A DNA stretch of 36,282 bases from an uncultured Solobacterium sp. (GTDB taxonomy: Bacteria; Bacillota_I; Bacilli_A; Erysipelotrichales; Erysipelotrichaceae), in the NCBI GenBank assembly GCA_900546285.1, contig URCJ01000017.1, forward strand, positions 1 to 36,282, in the 5' to 3' direction. Made by a program: the position numbers and the translations under genes. Of the stretch, positions 8,199 through 15,365 are shown piece after piece. How positions within the stretch are numbered: position 1 is the stretch's first letter; each line of letters opens with the position of its first letter. The notes beneath the pieces are model-generated. The model worked only from the letters and a program-made list of their open reading frames with translations. It ran no database searches and had not been told where the DNA came from.

Positions 8199-8757
8199 TT
8201 TCTTATGTTCAGGTACCAAAAAAGATCATTATCCTGAAAGTGAAAGGGAAGTAGTCTTTGTAGGTAGAAGTAATGTAGGCAAGTCATCTTTAATAAATAA
8301 GCTATATGGTAAGATTGCCTATGTAGGTAAAACACCTGGTAAGACAAGGCTTTTAAACTTCTTCAATGTCGATAATAAATATACTGTATGTGATGTACCT
8401 GGTTATGGTTATGCTAGAAGGAGTGGCAAAGAAATCATTGAGTTTGGTGAGATGATGGATGAATATTTTACTCAAAGAGAAGCTTTGAAGTTATGCGTTA
8501 TGATTCTAGATATCAGAAGAACACCAAATCAAGATGATATCGATATGTATAACTATCTAAAAGACTTAGAAATTCCGGTACTTTTTGTCCTTAATAAGTG
8601 CGATAAATTCTCAAATAATCAACGTATAAATCAGATGAAAATCATCTATAAAACACTAGGCATTGAACAGGCGATTTGCATTTCATGCCTAAAAGGTGTT
8701 AACATAGACGTTGTGGCTAGGAGTATTGAGTCACTTATAAAGGAGTATGATGAATAG
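8191..8757 (+). CDS. ysxC: Ribosome-biogenesis GTP-binding protein YsxC/EngB
   Basis: An essential small GTPase of the TrmE-Era-EngA class that takes part in assembly of the 50S ribosomal subunit. The G motifs are visible in 188 residues: G1 GRSNVGKSS, G2 region TPGKTR, G3 DVPGYGYA, G4 NKCDK and G5 around SCLKG. It starts inside the end of lon (ATGATTAG) and ends inside the start of the next gene (ATGAATAG), so it is the middle of a coupled three-gene unit. The ribosome site is weak (AGAGG), consistent with translational coupling to lon. Confidence 0.96.
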   Translation: MISFLCSGTKKDHYPESEREVVFVGRSNVGKSSLINKLYGKIAYVGKTPGKTRLLNFFNVDNKYTVCDVPGYGYARRSGKEIIEFGEMMDEYFTQREALKLCVMILDIRRTPNQDDIDMYNYLKDLEIPVLFVLNKCDKFSNNQRINQMKIIYKTLGIEQAICISCLKGVNIDVVARSIESLIKEYDE

Positions 8758-9409
8758 TTTTATTGAATTTATTAACCGTGTCCCCTTATTAATTGAGTCT
8801 ATATTAGTAGTTTTAGTACCAAGTAGTCAGCAAGTTTATGCGAATACTTATACTAACGAAGAGCTAGAAAATGATGAACTGATTGTTAAAACAGTTTCTA
8901 GTGATGAGGAAAAAGACTTCGTATTTGCGGATAGCGCAAATACTAAATACATTCTTGAGACAAAGGGACAAGAAGTTGCAACTGCTAACTTTGATAAGCT
9001 TCAAGGTGAATTAGATATCGCCATTGAAGAATATGAAGCTGAGCAAGCAAAATTAAGCCGTAGTGGTTCAAGATCAACTTATACATTTAACATGAGTGAA
9101 TTAGCTGGTGGTGATGTGTGGTCAATCGCTAATGGCCTTGTAGGTACACCAGGTAATTGCTTCTATATCTGTCAATTATTTATTCAAGCATTTACTGGTG
9201 AATGGAATTCACTTGGTAACATTTACCAAACTGATAGTCCATCCCCTGGTGACTTAATCTATTACGCTAATGGTGGTATGGGTGCTCAACACTGGGCAAT
9301 ATACTTAGGAGGCGATCAAGCATTACATGGTAACTACAATGGTACTACTGTAATTAGAAGCATCTACCTCAAGAGTGGTAGTAGTCCTATATTCTACAAA
9401 TTAGGTTAA
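8750..9409 (+). CDS. Predicted secreted NlpC/P60- or CHAP-like hydrolase
   Basis: A 219-residue protein with a signal-peptide-like N-terminus: a hydrophobic stretch (PLLIESILVVLV) and a likely cleavage site after QQVYA. A charged, probably helical linker follows (about 60-105), then a C-terminal papain-like fold. Candidate catalytic residues are Cys137 (PGNCFYICQLF), His181 (QHWAIYLGG) and a polar residue in the HGNYNG segment near 193-196, in the order used by NlpC/P60 and CHAP cell-wall hydrolases. The usual DCSG motif is not present, so the subfamily is uncertain. Two adjacent ATGs exist (8747, 8750). The second is preferred because AGGAG at 8741-8745 is too close to the first. It overlaps ysxC by 8 nt and ends at a terminator. 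Confidence 0.75.
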   Translation: MNSFIEFINRVPLLIESILVVLVPSSQQVYANTYTNEELENDELIVKTVSSDEEKDFVFADSANTKYILETKGQEVATANFDKLQGELDIAIEEYEAEQAKLSRSGSRSTYTFNMSELAGGDVWSIANGLVGTPGNCFYICQLFIQAFTGEWNSLGNIYQTDSPSPGDLIYYANGGMGAQHWAIYLGGDQALHGNYNGTTVIRSIYLKSGSSPIFYKLG

Positions 9410-9422
9410 TAAAAAGCGAAAG

Positions 9423-9452
9423 AGATTTAGTGTAAGAGCTAAATCTTTTTTT
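9423..9452 (+). terminator. Terminator of lon-ysxC-hydrolase
   Basis: AGATTTAG (9423-9430) pairs with CTAAATCT (9439-9446) around an 8-nt loop and is followed by a run of seven T. Confidence 0.85.
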
Positions 9453-9504
9453 ATGTGAAAATTAAAAATTATACACCCAATATACAGTCGTGTGTACAAG
9501 AATT

Positions 9505-9538
9505 TTGTTTAAACAAGTAAAAATGTAAAGATTTACAT
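9505..9538. promoter_or_regulatory. Two palindromes upstream of the small-peptide promoter
   Basis: TTGTTTAAACAA (9505-9516) is a perfect 12-bp palindrome. ATGTAAA (9523-9529) and TTTACAT (9532-9538) form a 7-2-7 inverted repeat. Both lie 30-60 bp upstream of the -35 box at 9567, a typical place for an activator or repressor site. The binding protein is unknown. Nothing else supportable is seen in 9453-9504. Confidence 0.45.
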
Positions 9539-9566
9539 ATCTATGAAAATAATATGAAAATATTTG

Positions 9567-9595
9567 TTGACATGTATTTTCTATTTTTGTAACAT
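9567..9595 (+). promoter_or_regulatory. Promoter of the 34-aa peptide gene
   Basis: A perfect -35 box TTGACA (9567-9572), a 17-nt spacer and the -10-like TAACAT (9590-9595) place the start of transcription near 9602. This is the only perfect TTGACA noticed in the window with a spaced -10. Confidence 0.65.
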
Positions 9596-9619
9596 AAGTT
9601 CATGGAAGGAGAAACATAC

Positions 9620-9724
9620 ATGAACTTTTATTTAAAACAAGAACACTCTCACTATTCTCCTTGCTATTTAGCTATTATTATCGTGATTATTATTATGTTA
9701 CTTAGCGCAGTAACCTTTTCATGA
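9620..9724 (+). CDS. Small membrane peptide (34 aa), free-standing unit
   Basis: I do not recognise this peptide. The ATG at 9620 is preceded by AAGGAG with an 8-nt spacing and opens a 34-codon frame ending at TGA 9722-9724. Residues 1-14 are polar and aromatic with two His (NFYLKQEHSHYS). Residues 15-33 form one hydrophobic helix rich in Ile (AIIIVIIIMLLSAV). It is flanked by its own promoter (9567-9595) and terminator (9753-9785), giving a transcript of about 180 nt that codes for nothing else. Size, hydrophobicity and isolation resemble type I toxin peptides and other single-span stress peptides. A regulatory leader for livJ is less likely because a terminator intervenes. No homology can be claimed. 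Confidence 0.6.
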   Translation: MNFYLKQEHSHYSPCYLAIIIVIIIMLLSAVTFS

Positions 9725-9752
9725 TTAAGATAGCTTTATTTGAAATATTTTT

Positions 9753-9785
9753 AAGGATGGGCTATCGACCATCCTTTTATTTTAT
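9753..9785 (+). terminator. Terminator of the small-peptide transcript
   Basis: AAGGATGG (9753-9760) and CCATCCTT (9769-9776) form an 8-bp stem with an 8-nt loop, followed by TTATTTTATT. The loop contains GCTATC, complementary to GATAGC at 9729-9734, so a pseudoknot-like contact is conceivable. Confidence 0.85.
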
Positions 9786-9814
9786 TAATAGAAAAGCTTA
9801 TTAAAGCTTGTCTA
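9785..9814 (-). promoter_or_regulatory. Possible antisense promoter facing the small-peptide gene
   Basis: On the minus strand TAGACA (9814-9809) and TATTAA (9790-9785) are separated by 18 nt. Transcription would begin near 9778 and run through the terminator hairpin into the 3' part of the 34-aa gene. In AT-rich DNA such a pair can occur by chance, so this is only a candidate. Confidence 0.25.
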
Positions 9815-9845
9815 TAGATTAAAAACGATTAGGGAGGGAAGTTTT

Positions 9846-11015
9846 ATGAAAAAATTATTAGTCGTTTTACTAAGTGTACTAATGCTAATGACATTATGTG
9901 CATGTGGCTCTGACAAAGAAACAGGTGATGATAGTGTTGATTCAAACACTATTAAGATTGGCGGTTCTGGTCCAACAACTGGTGAGTATGCACAATATGG
10001 TCTAGCTGTTCAATATGGTGCTCAAGTTGCCGTCAATGAAATCAATGAAAAAGCTGGTGAAGATGGTTTAAAGCTTGAACTAAAATACTTAGATGATAAG
10101 GGTGATGGTGAAGAAGCAAGTAAGGCTTATGCTCAATTAACTGACTGGGGTATGCAAGTAAGTATGTTATGTACTACAACTGGTTCATCATTAGCTGTTG
10201 CTGATAGCTACAATGATGCTGGTGTATTTGCTATGACACCAAGTGGTTCTGCTGAAGATATCATCGCTGGTAAGGATTATGTATATAGAATGTGTTTCGC
10301 TGATCCCCAACAAGGTACAGCTGCTGCTGACTATATTGCTGAACATAAGCTAGCTACTAAGGTTGCTGCCTTTGTTCAATCAGATTCAGATTACTCAGTA
10401 GGTGTATATGATGCTTTTGTTAAAGAAGCTGCAGTTAAAGGTTTAGAAATCGTATCAACTTATTCTTTCACATCAGATAACGCAACTGATTTCACAACTG
10501 GTGTTAGTGATGCTCAAAGTAAGGGTGCAGAACTTGTATTCTTACCTCTATACTATGAAAATGATACAAAGATTGTTATGGCTTGTAAGAACGCTAACTA
10601 TAACCCAGTATTTTTTGGTGTAGATGGTTTTGATGGAGCTCTAGAACAAGAAGGTGTAGATGTTTCAATGTTTGAAGGTTTCTATTACTTAACACCATTT
10701 GCATATACCGCAACTGATGATGCTACTGTATCTTTTGTATCTAAGTTTAATGCTTTAGCTGGTAATAATCCAAACCAATTCGCTGCTGATGCATATGATG
10801 TAGTATACGCAATCTATAATGCTTTAGTTGAAGCTGGTGCAACTGCTGATATGTCTGCTCAAGATATGGGTGAACTATTGTGTAAGACATTCCAAGGTGG
10901 TTTCACATATTCTGGTTTAACTGGTTCTAACATGACATGGAATGAAAATGGTGCTGTAGTTAAGGCTCCACTTGCTTTCCAAGTAAAAGATGGCAAGCTT
11001 ACTGCTGCTGAATAA
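9846..11015 (+). CDS. livJ: Branched-chain amino-acid ABC transporter, substrate-binding lipoprotein
   Basis: The extracellular binding protein of a Liv (HAAT-family) transporter for leucine, isoleucine and valine. It has 389 residues. The lipoprotein signal sequence has a lipobox ending in LCAC, with Cys20 as the anchor. The mature part shows the periplasmic-binding fold of type I: KIGGSGPTTGEYAQYG at the start, the ligand-loop region TPSGS, and FGVDGFDG in the second lobe. A strong AGGGAGGG precedes the ATG. It heads a six-gene operon and is separated from livH by a perfect hairpin without a T-tract, which may favour higher expression of this subunit. The exact ligand (Leu, Ile, Val or another amino acid) cannot be read from sequence. 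Confidence 0.93.
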   Translation: MKKLLVVLLSVLMLMTLCACGSDKETGDDSVDSNTIKIGGSGPTTGEYAQYGLAVQYGAQVAVNEINEKAGEDGLKLELKYLDDKGDGEEASKAYAQLTDWGMQVSMLCTTTGSSLAVADSYNDAGVFAMTPSGSAEDIIAGKDYVYRMCFADPQQGTAAADYIAEHKLATKVAAFVQSDSDYSVGVYDAFVKEAAVKGLEIVSTYSFTSDNATDFTTGVSDAQSKGAELVFLPLYYENDTKIVMACKNANYNPVFFGVDGFDGALEQEGVDVSMFEGFYYLTPFAYTATDDATVSFVSKFNALAGNNPNQFAADAYDVVYAIYNALVEAGATADMSAQDMGELLCKTFQGGFTYSGLTGSNMTWNENGAVVKAPLAFQVKDGKLTAAE

Positions 11016-11027
11016 TTAAACATTTAT

Positions 11028-11057
11028 GTAAGAAGTTGCCAATTGGCAACTTCTTAC
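11028..11057. other. Intercistronic hairpin between livJ and livH
   Basis: A perfect 30-nt palindrome: GTAAGAAGTTGCC (11028-11040) pairs over 13 bp with GGCAACTTCTTAC (11045-11057), leaving AATT as the loop. No T-run follows, so it is not a standard terminator. A stable 3' structure after the binding-protein gene probably protects the livJ message or sets the subunit ratio. Confidence 0.75.
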
Positions 11058-11078
11058 TAAACTATAAAGGGGGAATTT

Positions 11079-11960
11079 ATGATCTTTATATCAAATCTAA
11101 TTAGTGGTATAAGACTTGGCTCAATCTATGCAATCATCGCCCTTGGCTACACCATGGTGTATGGCGTTGCTAAGATGTTAAACTTTGCACATGGTGATGT
11201 CATCATGATTGGTGCCTATAGTGCCTTTGTAGCTCTTTATAGAGCTAATTTGCCACTTCCTATAGCTCTTATTATTTCAATAATTATTTGTACCTTACTA
11301 GGTGTAATTATTGAAAGATTGGCCTACAAACCCTTAAGACAAGCCTCATCTTTGGCTGTTCTTATAACTGCTATTGGCGTCAGCTATTTCCTACAAAACC
11401 TAGCTCTTTTGATATGGGGATCAGCTGCTAAAATTTTTCCAACCATCCTAGATTATGGTTCTATTAACTTATTTAATGATCAACTAAAATTAAGCTATCA
11501 AATGTTAATCACGATTACTGTATGTATCGTAATAATGATTCTATTAAATCTATTTATCAAAAAGACTAAGATTGGTAAAGCTATGAGAGCCTGTAGTGAG
11601 GATAAAGAGGCCGCTGCCTTAATGGGCATTAACGTTGATAATATCATCTCATTAACATTTGCCATTGGTTCTGGTTTAGCCGCAATAGCTGCCTTATTGT
11701 TATGTGCAGCCTATCCAACCGTAACACCAACCCTAGGTTCTATGCCTGGTATTAAAGCTTTTACAGCGGCTGTAATTGGTGGCATCGGTTCTATTCCTGG
11801 TGCCTTATTAGGAGGCCTATTATTAGGTGTTATAGAAATAATTGTAAAAGCCTATGGTCTATCAGAACTTACTGATGCCATTGCTTTTGGGGTCTTGATC
11901 CTAGTTTTATTATTTAAACCAACTGGCTTATTAGGAAAGAAAGTAAAGGAGAAAGTATAA
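11079..11960 (+). CDS. livH: Branched-chain amino-acid ABC transporter permease LivH
   Basis: A 293-residue integral membrane permease of the BPD_transp_2 family. It has about eight hydrophobic segments, beginning with IFISNLISGIRLGSIYAIIA and the conserved YTMVYG...LNFAHGDV stretch. The cytoplasmic ATPase-docking loop is visible around KAMRACSEDKEAAALMGI. The C-terminal half contains the family pattern KAFTAAVIGGIGSIPGALLG. It partners with LivM in the membrane and with LivG and LivF as motors. AAAGGGGG lies 7 nt upstream of the ATG. It ends 1 nt before livM. Confidence 0.95.
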   Translation: MIFISNLISGIRLGSIYAIIALGYTMVYGVAKMLNFAHGDVIMIGAYSAFVALYRANLPLPIALIISIIICTLLGVIIERLAYKPLRQASSLAVLITAIGVSYFLQNLALLIWGSAAKIFPTILDYGSINLFNDQLKLSYQMLITITVCIVIMILLNLFIKKTKIGKAMRACSEDKEAAALMGINVDNIISLTFAIGSGLAAIAALLLCAAYPTVTPTLGSMPGIKAFTAAVIGGIGSIPGALLGGLLLGVIEIIVKAYGLSELTDAIAFGVLILVLLFKPTGLLGKKVKEKV

Positions 11961-11961
11961 G

Positions 11962-13020
11962 ATGAAAAATAAAAAAGCATTGACTTCTTATTTATTAGTA
12001 ATACTTGTATATGTCCTTATTACTATCTTAAATAAAACAGGCTCTTTATCTTCCACGATGAACGCCTTGTTAGTTCCAACAGTAGCCTATATTGTAGCTG
12101 CATTAGCCTTAAATCTACTTGTAGGCTATTTAGGCGATTTGTGCCTAGGACAAGCTGGTTTTATGGCAGTAGGAGCTTTCTCAGGTATAGTTTGTGCTGC
12201 TTGTTTACTTAGAAACAATATCCCAGATACTTTAGCCTTATTTATCTCAATCATTGTAGGAGGCTTGATTTCTTCTATTTTTGGTTTAATTATTGGTATT
12301 CCAGTACTAAAACTTGAAGGTGACTATCTAGCTATTGTTACACTTGCATTCTGTCAAATCATTAAAACACTTTTCTTAAATCTATATGTAGGTGTTGATT
12401 CAAATGGTTTACATATGTCGTTTATTAGCGATAATACTAATTTATTACCAGATAGTAAGTTACTAGTAAAAGGTGCTTTAGGTGCTGCAGTATCTCATAA
12501 GCTTTCAACTTTCTTAAGTGGTGCTATCTTAATACTATTTACTTTATTTATTATCTATAACCTAATTAACTCAAAAAGTGGAAGAGCTATTCAAAGCTGT
12601 AGAGATAATAAAATAGCCGCTACCTCACTTGGTGTTAATATTACTAAATATAAGTTATTAGCCTTTGTGATATCAGCCTTTATTACAGGTATGGCAGGAG
12701 CTTATTATGGACTAGGATATTCTAGCTTTAAAGCTACTAAATTTGACTTTAACCTATCTATTCTAATTCTTGTTTATGTTGTTTTGGGTGGTTTAGGTAA
12801 TATGACAGGTACAATTATTTCTACTACATTATTAATTGTCCTACCGGAGGCCCTAAGATCATTCGATGACTATCGAATGATTGCCTATGCGATTGTGTTA
12901 GTACTTGTTATGATCCTATCTAACAATAAGATATTGATGTCGTATTTAGATAATTATAAAAATGCCTTGATGTCATTTATTAAACGAAAGGGGGCTAAAC
13001 ATGAGTGTTCTAGAAGCTAA
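11962..13020 (+). CDS. livM: Branched-chain amino-acid ABC transporter permease LivM
   Basis: The second membrane permease, 352 residues with about nine to ten hydrophobic segments. The family motif is NLLVGYLGDLCLGQAGFMAVGAF near residue 50. The ATPase-contact loop is at GRAIQSCRDNKIAATSLGVN, and the region near residue 270 reads VVLGGLGNMTGT. The C-terminus has a hydrophilic, basic tail. AAAGGAG precedes the start, and the last 20 nt overlap livG, so translation of the two is coupled. Confidence 0.95.
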   Translation: MKNKKALTSYLLVILVYVLITILNKTGSLSSTMNALLVPTVAYIVAALALNLLVGYLGDLCLGQAGFMAVGAFSGIVCAACLLRNNIPDTLALFISIIVGGLISSIFGLIIGIPVLKLEGDYLAIVTLAFCQIIKTLFLNLYVGVDSNGLHMSFISDNTNLLPDSKLLVKGALGAAVSHKLSTFLSGAILILFTLFIIYNLINSKSGRAIQSCRDNKIAATSLGVNITKYKLLAFVISAFITGMAGAYYGLGYSSFKATKFDFNLSILILVYVVLGGLGNMTGTIISTTLLIVLPEALRSFDDYRMIAYAIVLVLVMILSNNKILMSYLDNYKNALMSFIKRKGAKHECSRS

Positions 13021-13759
13021 AAAATTAGGAATCGACTTTGGTGGCCTTACTGCCGTAAATAACTTTGACATCAAAATTGAAGAGAATGATATTTATGGTC
13101 TAATTGGTCCCAATGGTGCTGGTAAGACAACGGTCTTTAATCTTTTAACTAAAGTATATCAACCTACAAGAGGTAGTATTATCTTAAATGGTGTTGATAC
13201 TAAGAATATGTCAACTGTTGATGTGAATAAGGCAGGTATTGCTAGAACCTTTCAAAATATTAGATTATTTAATAAGATGACTGTTATGGAAAATGTTCTT
13301 GTAGGCTTTCATAACAACATCACTTATTCAACACTAGATGGAATCTTTAAGACACCAAAGTATCGTAAACAAGAAAAGGAAATGCATGATAAGGCTTTGG
13401 ATTTATTGAAAATCTTTAAACTAGAAGACTTTGCGGATTTAAATGCTTCATCACTTCCCTATGGTGCTCAAAGAAGACTAGAAATAGCTAGAGCCCTAGC
13501 TACTAATCCTTGTTTGTTATTATTAGATGAACCAGCTGCTGGTATGAACCCAACCGAAACTGAAGAACTTATGAATACCATAAGATTTATAAGAGATCAC
13601 TTCCATATTGCGATTCTTTTAATCGAACATGATATGAAACTGGTTATGGGAGTTTGTGAAAAGATTACAGTACTTAACTTTGGTCAAGTACTAACATCAG
13701 GAAAACCAGTAGAGATTCAAAACAACCCTGAAGTTATTAAGGCTTACTTAGGAGATTAA
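13001..13759 (+). CDS. livG: Branched-chain amino-acid ABC transporter ATPase LivG
   Basis: A 252-residue ABC ATPase. It has Walker A GPNGAGKTT, the Q-loop in ARTFQNIRLF typical of LivG, a signature segment LPYGAQRRLEIARAL in place of LSGGQ, Walker B LLLLDEPAAGMNP, and the switch His in LLIEHDMK. The LivG-specific insertion between Q-loop and signature, with FKTPKYRKQEKE, is present. The start at 13001 uses AAAGGGGG inside the end of livM. It forms a heterodimer with LivF. Confidence 0.96.
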   Translation: MSVLEAKKLGIDFGGLTAVNNFDIKIEENDIYGLIGPNGAGKTTVFNLLTKVYQPTRGSIILNGVDTKNMSTVDVNKAGIARTFQNIRLFNKMTVMENVLVGFHNNITYSTLDGIFKTPKYRKQEKEMHDKALDLLKIFKLEDFADLNASSLPYGAQRRLEIARALATNPCLLLLDEPAAGMNPTETEELMNTIRFIRDHFHIAILLIEHDMKLVMGVCEKITVLNFGQVLTSGKPVEIQNNPEVIKAYLGD

Positions 13760-13760
13760 T

Positions 13761-14465
13761 ATGTTGAAAGTAGAAAACTTACATATAAATTACGGCTTTA
13801 TTGAAGCCGTCAAGGGCATTGACTTTACAGTCAATGATGGTGAGATAGTTGCACTTATTGGAGCCAATGGTGCTGGTAAGACAACTACTATGCATGCACT
13901 AAGTGGTTTAATTAAAGCTAAGAGCGGTTCTATTATTTTAGATGGTAAAGACATTACAAAAGTTCCTGCTAATAAGATAGTGTCTTTTGGTTTAATACAG
14001 GTACCAGAAGGAAGACACGTCTTTGCCTCTCAAACAGTATTAGAGAATCTAACATTAGGTGCTTATTTGTGTAAAGATAAAAAGCTGATTGAAGATAATT
14101 TAAATCATGTCTTTGAATTATTCCCTCGTTTAAAAGAAAGACAAAAACAATTAGCTGGTACACTATCAGGTGGCGAACAACAGATGTTGGCTATGGGCAG
14201 GGCACTTATGTCTAATCCTAAGGTGCTTTTATTGGACGAACCATCTATGGGTTTATCACCTTTACTTGTAAAGGAAATCTTTGCGATAATAAAGGAAATT
14301 AATGATAATGGTACAACTGTTTTCGTTGTTGAACAAAACGCTAAGATGGCTCTAGAAATAGCTTCTAGAGCATATGTAATGGAAACAGGCAAGATTGTAT
14401 TAAGTGGTACCGGCAAGGAACTATTAGCTTCTGATGCCGTTTCTAAAGCTTATTTAGGAGGATAA
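13761..14465 (+). CDS. livF: Branched-chain amino-acid ABC transporter ATPase LivF
   Basis: A 234-residue ABC ATPase, the partner of LivG. Walker A is GANGAGKTT, the LivF-type Q-loop region reads IQVPEGRHVF, the signature is LSGGEQQMLAMGRAL, Walker B is LLLDEPSMGLSP, and the switch His is replaced by Gln in FVVEQNAK, as is usual for LivF. It begins 1 nt after livG and ends 2 nt before the CBS-ACT gene, so it lies inside the same transcript. Confidence 0.96.
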   Translation: MLKVENLHINYGFIEAVKGIDFTVNDGEIVALIGANGAGKTTTMHALSGLIKAKSGSIILDGKDITKVPANKIVSFGLIQVPEGRHVFASQTVLENLTLGAYLCKDKKLIEDNLNHVFELFPRLKERQKQLAGTLSGGEQQMLAMGRALMSNPKVLLLDEPSMGLSPLLVKEIFAIIKEINDNGTTVFVVEQNAKMALEIASRAYVMETGKIVLSGTGKELLASDAVSKAYLGG

Positions 14466-14467
14466 TT

Positions 14468-15112
14468 ATGTACGTTAAAGATTGGATGACTAAAAATGTT
14501 GTTACTTTAAATCCCTTTGATTCTATTACTGATGCCTTTGATGTGATGAAGAAGGGCAATTTCCATCGTGTACCTATTTGTAGTAATGGCAAATTAGTGG
14601 GACTTATTACTGGATCAACATTGGCTGACTTTGCCCCATCTAAGGCAACTACCTTGTCAGTCTATGAGATTAATTCATTATTAAATAAGACTTCATGTAA
14701 AGATATTATGATTACAAATGTTTATTCTATTCATCCTAATGCCTTACTTGAAGAAGCTGCTGAAAAGATGAATGAACATAATATCACTTGTCTTCCAGTG
14801 ATTGAAGATAATGGACAAATTGTTGGTATTATTACACAAAAAGTTATCTTTGGAGCTTTCATTGATTTAATGGGTTATTATGCCAAGGGTAGTAGAGTAG
14901 TAATTGATATTGATAAGGATGAACCAGGTATCTTACAAAAACTAGGTACTGTTACGGCAGAACATAATATCAATATTACACACTTTATAGTGACAAGATA
15001 TAGTGGTCTTCAAATTGTCATTAGAACCGATGAGACTGATGATATGAAAGTAACCAATATCTTAACTTCAAATGGTTTTACTGTAAGTGACCATAGAAGC
15101 AATAAGAATTGA
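14468..15112 (+). CDS. CBS-CBS-ACT regulatory protein (AcuB-like)
   Basis: A 214-residue cytoplasmic protein with two CBS domains and a C-terminal ACT domain. The first CBS domain spans residues 1-60 (VKDWMTKNVVTLNP, HRVPICSNGKLVGLIT). The second spans 78-130 (DIMITNVYSIHP, CLPVIEDNGQIVGIIT). The ACT domain runs from about 143 to the end (VVIDIDKDEPGILQKL). CBS domains bind adenosine nucleotides and ACT domains bind amino acids, so this architecture (as in AcuB) suits a sensor of energy state and amino acid. Its place as last gene of the liv operon, with AGGAGG just upstream, suggests it senses the transported amino acid or controls the transporter. The effector is not known. Confidence 0.85.
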   Translation: MYVKDWMTKNVVTLNPFDSITDAFDVMKKGNFHRVPICSNGKLVGLITGSTLADFAPSKATTLSVYEINSLLNKTSCKDIMITNVYSIHPNALLEEAAEKMNEHNITCLPVIEDNGQIVGIITQKVIFGAFIDLMGYYAKGSRVVIDIDKDEPGILQKLGTVTAEHNINITHFIVTRYSGLQIVIRTDETDDMKVTNILTSNGFTVSDHRSNKN

Positions 15113-15137
15113 TTTTTATAAGCTTTATAGCTATAAT
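15109..15137 (+). promoter_or_regulatory. valS: Promoter of the valS T-box leader
   Basis: TTGATT (15109-15114), a 17-nt spacer and a perfect TATAAT (15132-15137). The -35 box overlaps the TGA stop of the CBS-ACT gene. Transcription would start near 15144, flush with the base of T-box stem I. Confidence 0.75.
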
Positions 15138-15141
15138 TTTA

Positions 15142-15344
15142 AAGACTGAGAAAAGAAGGAAGTAATTTTTCTTGAGACATAAAGAGATATTCTGGTAGGT
15201 GCAAAGAATACGTTAAAGGAAAATGAAAGTAGTCTTGGAGTTTATTATCTGAAATGCTAGTAAGATAATACGTTACTCGCGTTAAGAGCTTTAAGTTAAA
15301 AGTAAGGTGGTACCGTGCATTTGCACCCTTGTATCACCTTTTTT
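15142..15344 (+). promoter_or_regulatory. T-box riboswitch (Val), controls valS
   Basis: A tRNA-sensing leader. The base of stem I pairs AAGAC (15142-15146) with GTCTT (15232-15236). The codon GTA (15229-15231), Val, lies directly 5' of that closing strand, in the specifier position. The apical loop contains GGTGCAAA. The T-box core AAGGTGGTACC starts at 15304. It can form an antiterminator or pair as AAGGTGGTAC with GTATCACCTT (15331-15340) in a terminator followed by six T. Uncharged tRNA-Val would raise valS expression. The stretch ACGTTACTCGCGTTAAGAG is shared exactly with the thrS leader. Confidence 0.93.
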
Positions 15345-15365
15345 ATTTTCATGAAAGGAAGAATT

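Noticed and set aside
14105..14416. 103-codon minus-strand frame inside livF
   Set aside because: Antisense shadow of a clearly identified ATPase gene with no start signals.
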